Of a stretch of 64,000 bases of DNA, positions 8,690-20,400 are shown piece after piece. The translations under genes and the position numbers were made by a program. This DNA comes from Allolobophora icterica. Its lineage: Eukaryota; Annelida; Clitellata; Crassiclitellata; Lumbricidae. Every line of letters starts with the position of its first letter. Positions within the stretch are counted from its first letter, which is position 1. The notes beneath the pieces are model-generated. The model was not told the DNA's origin. It saw only the letters and a list, made by a program, of their open reading frames with translations, and made no database searches. The stretch is from positions 54,641,764 through 54,705,763 of the forward strand of contig OY744607.1 of NCBI GenBank assembly GCA_963556255.1, in the 5' to 3' direction.

Positions 8690-10365
8690 CAATCATTCAT
8701 GACGGATATTTCTATAGCATTTATTCAAGGCAACTACTCAGAAGTTCTCCGGACCACTGCGCGGCTGAAGAGAGCCGTCTTATAATGAGGCTAGAACGTG
8801 TCAGAATGGACCCTTCGGAGCAGGCTGAGCGCCAAAGGAAGGCCATTCTTTAGACCGAGTGGCCAACAACAGAGAAGGCACGGATCTGTCTTATGGAAGT
8901 ACGGGCAAAAGGAACAAGAAGTACACACCGACTGCTGAGCGGAGGGACCGGGGTCCTCGAGCACCCAACACAGGGCAGCAGAGCTCTCGGAGGCAAGCAG
9001 AGGTAAAGCCCAGAAAACTGCGCCACACCAGGACAGCTATGCTATATGCAATCCGCTGCTGAAGAAGAAGCCAATGTGGAACTTCCCGCATATACCCGGA
9101 GACGTGACCGAATTTATGCGTAGCGGAGTTCAGGATCCGATCCAGGCACCCCAGACGCCCAGCCAAGAGGCCAATGTAAAGCGAGCAGCAGTGATCAATC
9201 TGGGCTGTGGCAAAGAGTGAATAAGAGTGATAGTGGCGCTAGAAGTGAGCGAGCGACCAACAGTGCGGAGCTGGCGCAGCTGGTAGTAGCAGCCTCGACT
9301 GAGGATGCGGACATGTGGAGTAAAGGTAAGTTCTTGGTCAAATGTGATGCCAAGGTCACGGAGGACACAGGATAAAGTGAAGTGAGGAAAGTCAGTAATG
9401 AAGACAGCAAGGTCTAGCTCGGCAAGTTGCTGCCTGGCGCACATCCAGATAAACTGGGTTTTTGACGGATTCAGCCGCAGTCGCTTTGACGACATCCAAG
9501 CCACCAGAACATCTATAGCCAGTGTTATATAGCCCCCTTATAATTTAAGCAATAGGTTTGACCAGCAGTATGATTTTTAAAAGGTTTTATTTACGTTCAA
9601 AAACTATATACAAGTCTACATTTAGAAGCGACAACAAACCGTCCATTACAGTTGCGCAGTCAGTAGACTTCACCAAACAACTTCTTCTACAGTTGAAGAG
9701 TTGGAAACCAACTTGGCAACGGCAACACAGAAACCTCTTCATCAGACGAAGAGTACGCTTAACAGACGCCTCAAAAAATCAGCAGCGCTGTCGGCCTCAA
9801 AGAGCGCGAGACAGAGAGCTTTAGACAAAGGAGGAACCTTAGGTGGTTCTCCTATAGAAATTCTAAGTAGAACGCGAGACTTGGCGGGCCTCTTAACTAC
9901 CCTAAAATCCCCGTGGATCGGAAAATAGAAAGCGAACCTCTACGCACCCTTAAAGATCCCGCTTTTATAGTACCCCGGCCAACAGCACTCCCACTAAGGA
10001 ACTGGTCTAGCGTAACATCTGCCCACGCATCTGAATATAACCATCAGACCAGAGAGTAAGCATGTAACACCAGGCTAATAGCCCGGGCATTAGCTGTGGC
10101 ATCAGACGCCAAGCAGTGCAGGTATGCCTGGACTTCGTCAGCTTACAACTGGCCCAGAACAGCGTCAGATGCGAGGAGCGATGCGAGGTCGGGAGTTTAG
10201 ATCGGGAGTGTAGATGATATAAACATGGGAACCCAGAACGGAGCCTTGGGGCAGGCCGTAAGGGACAGGGACCCATGAGGACATAGTGAGCCCATGGAAT
10301 ACACAAGGTGAGGGGTCGTGAAGAAAAGAGCTATGCCATTTGAGAAAGTTGCCGGACAGGTCAAA
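8690..10365 (-). mobile_element. Degenerate non-LTR retrotransposon inserted next to a SUEL exon
   Basis: Minus-strand RT pieces: near 10000-10330 a Q-G-x-x-L-G-type region, at 9130-9504 M-S-S-K-R-L-R-L-N-P-S-K-T-Q-F and L-G-I-T-F-D, at 8891-9166 V-S-G-Y-M-R-E-V and L-C-C-P-V-L-G-A-R-G, ending near 8690. About 9535-9985 is unrelated DNA, perhaps a nested insertion. Comparison with the paralogous M introns (44050, 47030) shows the normal intron resuming at about 10366, so the whole block is an insertion about 10 bp from the exon 3 acceptor. Confidence 0.8.
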
Positions 10366-10879
10366 TTAGATGCGTATGACGATAGCAGTACAGATGTTCA
10401 AACCTGTAGATAGGCAGATAGACAGACGGGCACACAGATATGAACGTATTTAGAGAATAATCAAATGTTCACTGAAAACGCTAACATTTTACGCATTTGA
10501 AAGCCAGTACAACCAGTGCTGTCTTAAGGCATGGGCTCAATGATTCTAGGGGTCCCCAAATTAAAAAGACACGAAAAAAAATTAAACTGTGTGTGACCAC
10601 CATGCGCGGCAGTGCATTGCTTTGCCCAGGGCCTTCAGTGCTGTCAAGACGGCACTGAGTACAACAACCACCAGGCTAATATGCCAACCCACGGTTGGCA
10701 CATTAACCGCTGTTAGCCAACGAACACCTGCTATTCAGTACAAAATCTTGAACCAAAATCACTGGTATTTCGTCAAGTAAGAAGCATCTTCAATAGTGTT
10801 AAGGCAAAAGTCTGTCTGCATTTCTCTCATGAATTGACAGAAACTTCAAGTACTAAACAACGAAACACGAATGACTTAC
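10366..10879. other. Gene L SUEL intron, paralogous to gene M introns
   Basis: No gene. Similar to 44050-44200, 45900-46243, 47030-47160 and 49140-49335: ACGATAGTACAGATG, CACATTAACCG.TGTTAGCCA and CACTGGCATTTCG blocks recur. Confirms that the lectin exons were duplicated with their introns. Confidence 0.75.
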
Positions 10880-11084
10880 CGGTCTTGAACGATTGACGTG
10901 GAGTTGCTCGAGGAGCAATTCATATTCCAGTCTTCACGTATGTTCCCATCATCGTTACAAATGTTGTAACTACGACGACCGTAGTTGGCGTATACAATGT
11001 GGATGCTTTCATTTTCTTTGCAAGAGATCGTTAATTCCTTGTCCTCGCATGCATAGGCGGCAAGCGACCCGTTCACTTCAGTAC
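10880..11084 (-). CDS. Gene L exon 2: SUEL (galactose/rhamnose-binding lectin) domain, first half
   Basis: Acceptor CGTAG at 11089-11085 and donor CG|GTAAGT at 10880/10879. Translation includes the SUEL signature A-Y-A-C-E, L-T-I-S-C, I-H-I-V-Y-A-N-Y-G-R and a later N-C plus S-I-V-Q. It starts in phase 1 and ends in phase 2, matching exon 8572-8678, which supplies the rest of the domain. Two near-identical exons occur in gene M (46.2 and 49.3 kb). SUEL domains of latrophilins bind partner membrane proteins or sugars; the ligand here is unknown. Confidence 0.88.
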
Positions 11085-11145
11085 CTACGATGTACAATAT
11101 CATTTAGACACTCACAATCAACTAAGCCATGAAGTTATCTTGTTC

Positions 11146-12010
11146 TGAGTTATTGTATTGTATTGTATTGTATTTCAAACCTTATAAAGTGCTCTCTCTA
11201 CCCAGTGCCCACCAGTCAGAGGCACTCCCAGTGCGAAAGTCCTCGGGAATAAAGGCAAGTTTTAAGACAACGAAAAGCTGTAACAGGACCACCAGATAGT
11301 ACTGCAACCCAGACCGAAGGTGGAAGCTGATTCCACAATGAAGGGCTAATACAAACAAAGGAACGAGACTGGGCCATCGTCGTTCTCACTCGGGGAACAA
11401 ATAAGTCAAGTCGATCAGAGGAACAAAGAGGGCGAAGGGAACAAGCTGAGACGGGAAGACGAAATAGGCTTATATGACACAGAGGTATTTAGGAGCAAGT
11501 CCATGGTAAGATCGGCAAATATGGCAAGTAGGCCCTAGCTTTAGTTGGATGCGGGCAGTAAGAGGAAGCCAGTGAAGACGTTCAAACATGGATGTTGAAA
11601 TATGGGAGAAGCGTGGGAGACGAGCGATTAGTTTGGCAGCTGCGTTAAGAACAGATTGCAGAGGGGAGAGACGGATTTTTTTTTGGGGGGGGACGGGGCA
11701 ACCAAGATGGAGTTACAGTAATCAACGCGAGAGCAGGTGAAGGCGTGGACAATGGAGGTGAAGACTGGAGAGGAGACAGAGCTTCAGATAGCTTTGAGAC
11801 GTAGGAGATGGTAGTAGCACAAGCGGGTGTGATTGGAGATATGGTCAGAAAAGGAAAGGGAACTATCAAGAATTGCACTCAGATTACGGACAGATGTAGA
11901 GAAGGTATAAGAAAGAAAGCTTTGAGATAAGAGAGGGTAGTCAACCTTTGCCAGTTGTTGACGAGTGCTAAAAACCAAATCAGTTGGGTCAAATCGGTTA
12001 TTATACACAG
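11146..12010 (-). mobile_element. Truncated non-LTR retrotransposon with (TATTG)n tail
   Basis: Minus-strand RT remnants in at least two frames (F-S-T-R-Q-Q-L-A-K, S-F-S-D-H-I-S-N). The (GTATT)n at 11154-11176 is the tail. The same family, with the same AATAC tail, occurs at 49790-51226 and 58243-58328 on plus. Confidence 0.75.
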
Positions 12011-12519
12011 TTTACTTCAATTTTATTGCAAGCACTGATATTTTGAATGGATGTTGATAACGATGGTGACGATGACTGTGATAATGATAATTACGGCGAC
12101 GATTATAATGACAATGATGATGACGATGATGATGACGATTACAATAACCATGGTGTTAACGATGTGATGACAACGATGGTGACGGGGATAGCAATGACGA
12201 CACTACTGTGGTTGATGATACAATTACAAGACTTCTTCCTCGTTCACAATCGCCTAAATGAAACCAACCCAACTTGACCTCACATGCACACGTGCACGTA
12301 ACAACATACATACACTCATGACTTCGCGCCCCTGATAACAAATATATAGGCCTACGTCGCATAGACCAACATGTAGTATACTATTCAAGCCGGAAGAAGA
12401 TCTGTTGGTCGGGTTCTACGTGTATATGAGAGTCCGGCAGCATAGATCCCCAGTCGTTCGAGTATCATTTGCCTTTGTACGAATTCGTCATTCTTAACGA
12501 ACTCCAACATAATTTATCC

Positions 12520-12655
<136 letters not shown>

Positions 12656-12726
12656 CTTGCGAGACGTTTATTAAATTTCGATTTGCATTACATAGTCACG
12701 AATGAATTCAGCTATTCGTGTAACAT

Positions 12727-12975
12727 TCATTCATTCTGAAAATTTATATAGCGCCCATTCAAGATACCAACTCAGGAGCGCTCCCAGTCCAGCCACGGCT
12801 AAAAAAAGAAAGACTTAGTGATTTATTAAACGCAGGCAATTATTCAGAGGTAGTGATCGCAGTTCCAGCGGAAGCACATTCCAAGTGGAGGGACCCAAAC
12901 GAGAGAAAGCCAGGCGCTGCCTAGTAGAAGAACGAACACAGATGTATTTAGGTCTATAGGACGGGACGTGTAATT
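12727..12975 (-). mobile_element. Short 3' end of a CATT-tail non-LTR retrotransposon
   Basis: ATTTATATAGCGCCC and CAGGAGCGCTCCCAGTCCAG blocks as at 5760 and 47190, with CATT tail at 12726; about 250 bp of degenerate RT C-terminus. Confidence 0.7.
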
Positions 12976-14009
12976 ACGATGGGCTTCATCTCTCAGCCCC
13001 ACGGATACTGAGTGCCACCAGTCTCAACTAACCCTCCAGGAGATGAATTTCGGACGCTCACAGCAAAACCCTCGTGCGCATAAGATGATTTTCGTTACCA
13101 TGGTGGGGCATCACGACTGTGTGAATCGAGGTAAGGGGCTTTCAGTAAACGAACGAGAGTCGTCCCACAGTAACAATTACCAATTTCCGCCACTGCCCGT
13201 AGGTTGCTAATATTAGATCCAAGCCTAGATAAAGGAGGAGGGCGACGCTAATTATCTTTTTTATGTTATAATGCGGGCATATCATGTCCAAGCATCAGTT
13301 GATCGAGGGAAGCATATGCTGGTATGAGAGGCCAGTGAAGATCAGTGAGAGAGGTCGGCTGACTTCAATGTGAACTTGTGATCTAAGCCTATAATTAGAC
13401 AGGTCTGAAACAGGATTCTTTGCTCAGTTGAGTAATCAGGGTAATGAATGCTAATAATTATGCTGACATTTATAGTTCTCTGTTTTGGCTCCTCATGACC
13501 AGGTAATTTTGAGCCATATTGTATATTGTGTAAATCCATCTTAACGAAACCAATGACAGCGAGAAGCGAATTATTATAAACTCTAAATCTCTTAAGCGCT
13601 ACTTGAAAGCTAAGCGCAGGACACCAGATTATACATGAGCGCTGCGTCGCGTCGCATGGGTTGTCCAGAGTTATTACAGGCTCGAAATCAAATCATCAGC
13701 TAGAGAAACTAGGACAGTTTCAGGCATGCGGGGAACGGAACAAGTAAGTAATTTTATACTATTGTGAAACCAATATTATTGCTAACCGTACTTTGCATAC
13801 ATAACCATAACCATAAATTTTATTAGGCCTACTTCTGGTAACACATGAAAATAGAACAACTAGCATCAATTACAGGAAGCAAAGGGAGAGAAACCCTTAA
13901 GGGACCTGGGTCTCGCTGACAGTGTAACCCTTGTACATAAGAATGAATGTGGCTGGCTATATAATATAATTACTGAGAACATAGCCTTTGCGAAGGTCCA
14001 GTCAGATGC

Positions 14010-14102
14010 AAACATGCATACACACATGCAAACACATGCATACACACATGCATATACACATGCATACACACATGCATACACACATGCATACACACATGCA
14101 TT
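14010..14102. repeat. ACACATGCAT decamer array
   Basis: Short tandem repeats of CATGCATACACA in the first intron of gene L; paralogous M site (about 55565-55615) holds a shorter version. Confidence 0.85.
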
Positions 14103-14622
14103 TACGTATACATGTACGTATACAAGTAAGTAGACATTTAAGATCCTTATACTGGTGCGTAACTGTCTGGCCGATTGTGTTCCATCCTACCTTTGAGAGC
14201 TACGTACTCAAGTGTCATCGTTACTAGGGCATAGGTCTCTTCGCTCTGCAACATCTGGTGATCTGGTTGTTCCTCTGTCCCCTACTGACATATGCAACAT
14301 GGAAGCATTGCCGTGTTCGTCCATTTATCCTGGAACAAGTTTTCATGTAGTCTACGCACTAACCTTCTTTTCCGTTGTATGCTTGTGTTTCACAAGCGAT
14401 TGAAGACCATTCTATTCGATCGTGGTCTCGTACAATCATGTCGGAAGCGCCTCTAGTAAGTTTCTTAAAGGGGGCGATAATCAAGCACTTAAAAATTACA
14501 TGCAAACATACATTGAACATACACACACGTAGAAATACAAACATGCATACAAACATACGCACACAGAAGAACAGCCTCAAACAAAATGACTCCTTTAGAT
14601 TTCAATTTATCCAAAGCGATAC

Positions 14623-14761
14623 CATTAGATCTGACGCTGAACCCATTCGACTGCTGACTATAGACTTCTGACGGCGAAGAAATCACGAGAAGAATGGCAG
14701 ATATGAAGATCATCTCAGCGGCGACAAAAATCCGAATTCCTTTCCGCTTCGTTCCGCTCAT
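14623..14761 (-). CDS. Gene L exon 1: start codon and signal peptide
   Basis: ATG at 14761 followed by a basic stretch, a hydrophobic core (residues about 16-28, FISAILLVIS) and a small-residue region ending in YSQQ, a typical secretory signal peptide. It is the paralogue of gene M exon 1. At the position of the M splice donor (after 14647) L has AT instead of GT. A GTATCG donor 24 nt farther, ending the exon at 14623, keeps phase 1 and adds eight codons without a stop. The exon end is therefore inferred. The next exon (11084) also starts in phase 1. Confidence 0.7.
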
Positions 14762-16421
14762 CGTTTCTCCCTCGAGAACAGCAACCGCAGTTAAATATCA
14801 GTTACCTGAAGTTAACTCCTCGTAAAAGATGACCCCAGTCTCCCCAGACACCCTCTGTAAATGTAATAACGCAATTTCTAACTATTTCTACTATGTCCAC
14901 ACGTATACATGGCTTATGGTTTGTGTATATATTGGGCCAATGGATTGATGTCTTGTTTAAATAGGAACGAGCGGACTAGTATTGCGCGCCGTCGAGTTGG
15001 TGCTGCTAAGCTTGGGTTGGCGCCCAGTAGCCTACGCAGCCGATTTCTTTGATTATACTTTCGATGTGGCTTCAGGCGGTGTTGTTTTCGTAATGAAAAC
15101 AAAAGCGAAAACGAAAATAACTAGCCATTCGTTTACAGGAACTAAACAAACAAGAAATATAAAACTAAAACTACATAGAAACGAAAATAAGATGGTGTTG
15201 AACGAAACAGAAACGAGAACGATAAAGAAAACTGAACGAAATAACTGGCACAGTTAAGAACCAAAAAATTCATTTCAGTGAAGCTATCTGATGCCGCGAC
15301 ATCAAAAGACGCCGACAGCTGTCAGCCATGCAACAGGCTGAGATCTTATTGGCTTACTAGAGAGTGGATAAGGAGTTGCTGATGACAGCTGCAGCAGACC
15401 TCTTAAAGCAGTTAATTAATGCAGCAGCAAAGAAGACGATGATGATAATGATGATCCAGAAGCCTCCAGACTTGTGTGATCTTTAATCCTTTGAAACTGC
15501 TATGACCAAAGGGCCAGTCTTCAACTGGGACTAACTTTCTAGATTTGGGTGTTTATCATCTACTTGTCATATTCAGTTCTTTCTAGATTTATCATTTAAG
15601 CCTATTCTAGATTCTAGCCTTCAAGCTTGTTTTGTGGAATGAAGGTGTGACGAGATTGGCCACGATATACATAAGCTAAAAAGTGCTACAGCTTAGGGCC
15701 TCACAATCCGCAGATGTCTATAAAAATTCAGAATTTTGCTGAGATGGCGTTTTAAATGTCATGTGTATTGTAAATATATAGGGCCTATACATATTGGCCT
15801 ATATACATACTATGTAGACACTTTTTAAACGGCTTTTATAGCAAATTCCTTCTCTACTGAGTAATTGCATTTATTTGAAAATAATTTAAATTTTCCACTT
15901 TTAATGCCTTGCTATAAAATAATTGAGATTATTTGTGAGACCTTCTGGTGTAATTTTTAACAAGGGACCTCCAAGCTTTATATAGCTTAAGGCCTGACCA
16001 AGTCGAAATCCGGTACTGAGGATATAGGCCAACCAAGTGGGTGACTGACACCGTAGATGTAGAACTGAAACAAAACCATAGCTAAAACTAAAATCATCGT
16101 TACAGTAGAACAAAACTAAAACTGAAATGATTTGGAGAATAAAAGTCGAACTGAAACTAAACTGATTGCGATGGGAAAAATAAAATTAGAACTTAAGCTA
16201 AAATTATCAGATCTGAACTAAATAAAAATTTCAGAAAGGTTCCTAACAGAGCGAGGAAGTTCGACCATAGGCCTACCACATCTGTACCTCAAAATCTCCA
16301 AACAGGTCTGGTTGCAAGCGTCTGCGTGGCTCAGATATAAGACTGTGTACCAGCATCATCAGCTCCCGGTCGGTTTCGATAACATTCAGGAAAGTGCATC
16401 GACATAGTGTGGTTAGGAAAT

Positions 16422-16425
<4 letters not shown>
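14762..16425. other. 5' flank of gene L, paralogous to the 5' flank of gene M
   Basis: 14762-15045 matches 56258-56535, and 15530-16425 matches 59855-61391 (TTTCTAGATTTGG, TAGCCTT.A.GCTTGTTT, degenerate GAACTGAAACTA repeats). In M the two parts are separated by ~3.3 kb of insertions, mostly MITEs. A TATATATTGGGCCAATGG segment (CCAAT box) near 14925 is conserved with 56415 and may be promoter sequence. Confidence 0.65.
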
Positions 16426-16507
<82 letters not shown>

Positions 16508-16535
16508 TAACAATAACAATAACAATAACAATAAT
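16426..16535. repeat. (AAT)n then (AACAAT)n array at the left inversion edge
   Basis: About 85 bp of AAT followed by AACAAT units on plus. Sequence to its left (15.5-16.4 kb) is paralogous to 59.85-61.39 kb, upstream of gene M; similarity stops at this array. Confidence 0.9.
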
Positions 16536-16680
16536 AATTATTATTATAAATTTATTTCTCTGGAGCTCTTTTAAGTCACGTGGGAGCTTATGTATCTGGG
16601 AAATGAAGAAAAATAATAATTGCAATAATAAGAAAGATAATAATAACATATATCATAAGAAGAAATGTTACAACTACTAA

Positions 16681-16686
16681 GCCTAT

Positions 16687-16775
<89 letters not shown>
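16681..16775. repeat. (ACT)n array
   Basis: About 31 ACT units 130 bp before the ECL2 exon acceptor of gene M. Confidence 0.9.
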
Positions 16776-16906
16776 ACTCTAGTAGTAATTGTAATAGCAA
16801 TGATAATAATAGCAATTATAATTGGAACAATAAACCAAATAGCAAAAATGTCTTTACTTGGCATATAATTGATACGACTGTTTTTAAGCCGTTTTCGTGA
16901 TTGCAG

Positions 16907-16973
16907 ATGCTGGTTGTCAGTTGATAGCGGTCTCATCTGGGCCTTCGTTGCTCCCGTTCTGTGTATTATCATG
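16907..16973 (+). CDS. Gene M ECL2/TM5-start exon (plus strand, inverted block)
   Basis: 67 nt, acceptor TGATTGCAG, donor ATCATG|GCAAGT (a GC-AG intron). Encodes C-W-L-S-V-D-S-G-L-I-W-A-F-V-A-P-V-L-C-I-I-M, with the C-W-L and W-x-F-x-x-P-V motifs that identify extracellular loop 2 and TM5 of adhesion GPCRs. It begins with one base that completes the codon left by TM4 and ends in phase 0, as needed by exon 21403-21494. Confidence 0.85.
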
Positions 16974-17409
16974 GCAAGTATAGTCCACCAGAAACAATAA
17001 GTCTTTTATGTATCAACAGAAGCTGCTAGCTTATAAAACAAACGAATATAGTTTTATGATCTTAAATATCATCCACTTGTATTTTCTAGAGTCAAGTAAA
17101 CTTGTTTATTTCCTGTTATATAAATTGGAAGCAATTGTAATTGTAATTACGACACTTCAAATATGGCATCGTTGGAAACAAGCTACTTCTAGGATACTTT
17201 ACACACAGACACACACACACACACACAGATATGCACATACACAAATACTACTGTACTGCGTAGGTGGCGCCAGTTGTTATGGCTGCCAATTTGTTTTTAG
17301 ATGTTTACTGTTTCTTAAATTTTTGTCTTTACTTCATTATATAGTCTTAATAATTTGTTACCAACGAAAGCGGATCTATTTCAAGCCTCTCTACAGTAAA
17401 TATAATTGA

Positions 17410-20400
17410 TTATTTTTGCAACATCGTTCTGATATTTGAGCGCATTTACGTTATTGGATCGCTGTCTTCTTCGTCGTCCATATTTCTGTGACGTCATCAA
17501 CAGTTTTAATGGCGTTTACATTCACAATTTCACACGAATTGATTTTATTCTAAACATGGAGCTTTACGCAATGACCATCCTGCCCATTCTATCTAATATT
17601 TATTCCTCCTCCCTCTTAATCAACCTACCTTCGTACACGTTAAATCAGCTGTATGAAGTCCGAAGACATGTTCATTTGAGGCCAGCTGCTGAAATTCTAG
17701 AGCAATTGAAGAAAAACAATATTTTGCGCTACCGTGGAAAAAGAGGTGGTCGTAGAAAGCAACATTACTTCCCGTTCTGTTATTCTGACAATTATAGTCA
17801 ACATCAACCGATCTGCAAATTACCAAGAAAGGTAAAAGGCAAACATCTACGGCCTAACCTAAAAAACGAATCTCATCATCATACCAATGATGAATACCAT
17901 CCCATCCAAGTTTTATCCAGTCAACGCATTTATAAGGCCTCTAAATTTTCTAGACAGACTCCTGAAAGTTCAGTGCGTCCACGGCGACCAAGAATATTAG
18001 TGCGTCCACTTCGAGATAATAGCTCGACACAGCCATCCTTGGAAAATACCTCTTCTCCATTTTCCAGAAATGGGACTCTGATCCCCACCCTACCTTCGCT
18101 CTTCCTCTTTAACCCGACGAGTATTGCCAAACCTCATGCAATCGAACAACTTACAGCAGAGCTTCTTACCATTAACCCTGACGTTGCCATAATCGTGGAA
18201 AGTTGGCTGAAGAAACATCATCTTGACGCGTCCTTTACTATCCCTGGCTACACCTTGTTTCGCTGTGACAGGAAAGGCCGTCGTGGAGGAGGGATTGCCA
18301 TCTACTGTAAAGCTTACCTGGAACCAACAATATTCAATCCAACAACTCAACTGGAGCCGGGCATCGAAATGCTTTGGATTAGGCTGACAGCCACGAAAAG
18401 AGAATTCTATATCGGAGGACTTTACCATCCGCCTAAGCCAACCTATCCCCCGAGCAGTCTCCTGTTGGCTCTCGAAGATATTCTTGAAGAGATTACTTCT
18501 CACCCCAATTGCCCAGCTGTGATAATAGCTGGAGATTTCAACACTCTTCCCACTGAATCTCTCCAGCTTATTGGACTCAGTTCTGAGTTTGAAGGCCCTA
18601 CTCACGAAGGCCATCCACTTGACCGAGTGTACGCATCTGAACCCCTCTACCGTGGCGGGAAAACAATCAGTTCAGCAGTTCGTACGAAGCACTTGGCGGT
18701 GGTTATGACAACAGGTCACGAGTCTCAATTTGGACAAACTGTTAGACATACTGATAGGTCAACTTACGACCTGCGTCTGAGAACACCCGCGTCATTATCC
18801 CAGATGCAGGATTTTCTTCTCATGCAAGATTGGAGCTTCATATATAACTGTGAAACAATTGAAGCATCCTTCTCATCCTTCTACATCTTCATAAAGGCCA
18901 CATTGGACTTATTTTTTCCGATTAAAAAAGTAACCATCAAAGCCCGTGAACCTTCTTATATGACACCTTACCTCAAGCATCTATTAAGGAAAAAGAACCA
19001 TGAGTATCGGCGTGGTCGACACACTACTGCAGACGCCCTCGCCGCCCGAATAAACCAAATAATTGCCAACCACAACAAAAACACCTTTGATGGTCTCGCG
19101 CGCGGATCACGCCGTCTGTGGTCTGAGGTGCGACGATTGCATGGAGAAGACAAAGAGCGCCCCATACACAAAGGCAAAATTTCCGCCGACAGTCTTAATC
19201 AACACTACTGCAAAACATCCACTGACTATCAGTATGTACGACCAGCTGCAAAAACAACAGTCACCTCCGCAGATGCGGTTGATATTGAAGACTACCATGT
19301 CTATTCTGCCTTAGCTTCCATTCGAGGCACTTCGGAGGGGCCAGACGGGCTTCCTTCGTGGCTCTTGTCAAGTATGGCTCATCTACTGGCAACCCCAATT
19401 TCATATCTCTACAAGAAGTCACTAACTGAGTCTTATATCCCTCCGCAATGGAAGGAGAGTAAAATCACTCCTATCCCAAAGATCTCTAGCCCAGTGACAG
19501 AGGCTGATTACCGACCAATATCCATCACACCAATTTTATGTAAAATTTTGGAAAAATTTGTTGTTCAAATTTACTATTATCCAATCCTTACAAACCCTAA
19601 TGAAAATAGTCTTTATTCAGACCAATATGCCTTCAGGCCATCTGGTTCGACCTCGGCGGCATTGATAGCTATAACCGATCATTTACTAGAAACAGTTACA
19701 TGCGAACCGTATGCCCGCATGATATCGCTTGACTTTTCTAAGGCATTTGACACTGTAAGGCATAATTACCTCGCAGAGCAGTTAGCCTCCATGTTAATTC
19801 CTGATTTTGTTTACAATTGGGTGCTTTCTTTGCTTTTTAATCGAGTGCACTGTACTAAATTTTGTGGTATCATTTCCCCATACAAATGTATAAATGCTAG
19901 CACTGTACAGGGGTCAGGGCTTGGACCAATCCACTTTTTGGCCGCCATTTCTGGACTTAAATTGCTTCATGCAGGGAACCGATTATTCAAATACGCAGAT
20001 GATTGCTATTTGATAATTCCTGCCTCAAACATAACGACCACTGACTCTGAACTTGCCCACATAGCTGAATGGGCCAGAAATTGCAACTTGCGCTTAAATC
20101 ATAGTAAGTCTTGTGAAATCATAATAAGGCGTCCTCGAACCAAAATTCTAGATACCCCTCCGCCCATTGCTGGGATCGTACGTGTAAATGAAATAAAAAT
20201 TTTGGGAGTCACTCTTTCTGAAAAAATTGGGTTCTCCTCGCACATTAACAACATCTGTTGTAAAGCTAAACAATCCTTTTTTGCTCTTCGAGTCCTGGTT
20301 TCGCATGGATTAACTGGAAGCCGCCTTCATGATGTTGTACGTTCCACCACAGTGGCACGAATGTTGTACTCATCTCCAGTCTGGTGGGGATTTTCCAATG

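Noticed and set aside
9558..9928. Two overlapping plus ORFs, basic and Ser/Thr-rich
   Set aside because: Located inside a retrotransposon insertion, in two competing frames, with no recognisable domain; possibly a nested unknown element.
16331..16972. Poly-Leu, poly-Val, poly-Ile and poly-Ser ORFs
   Set aside because: Translations of the AAT and ACT arrays; not genes.
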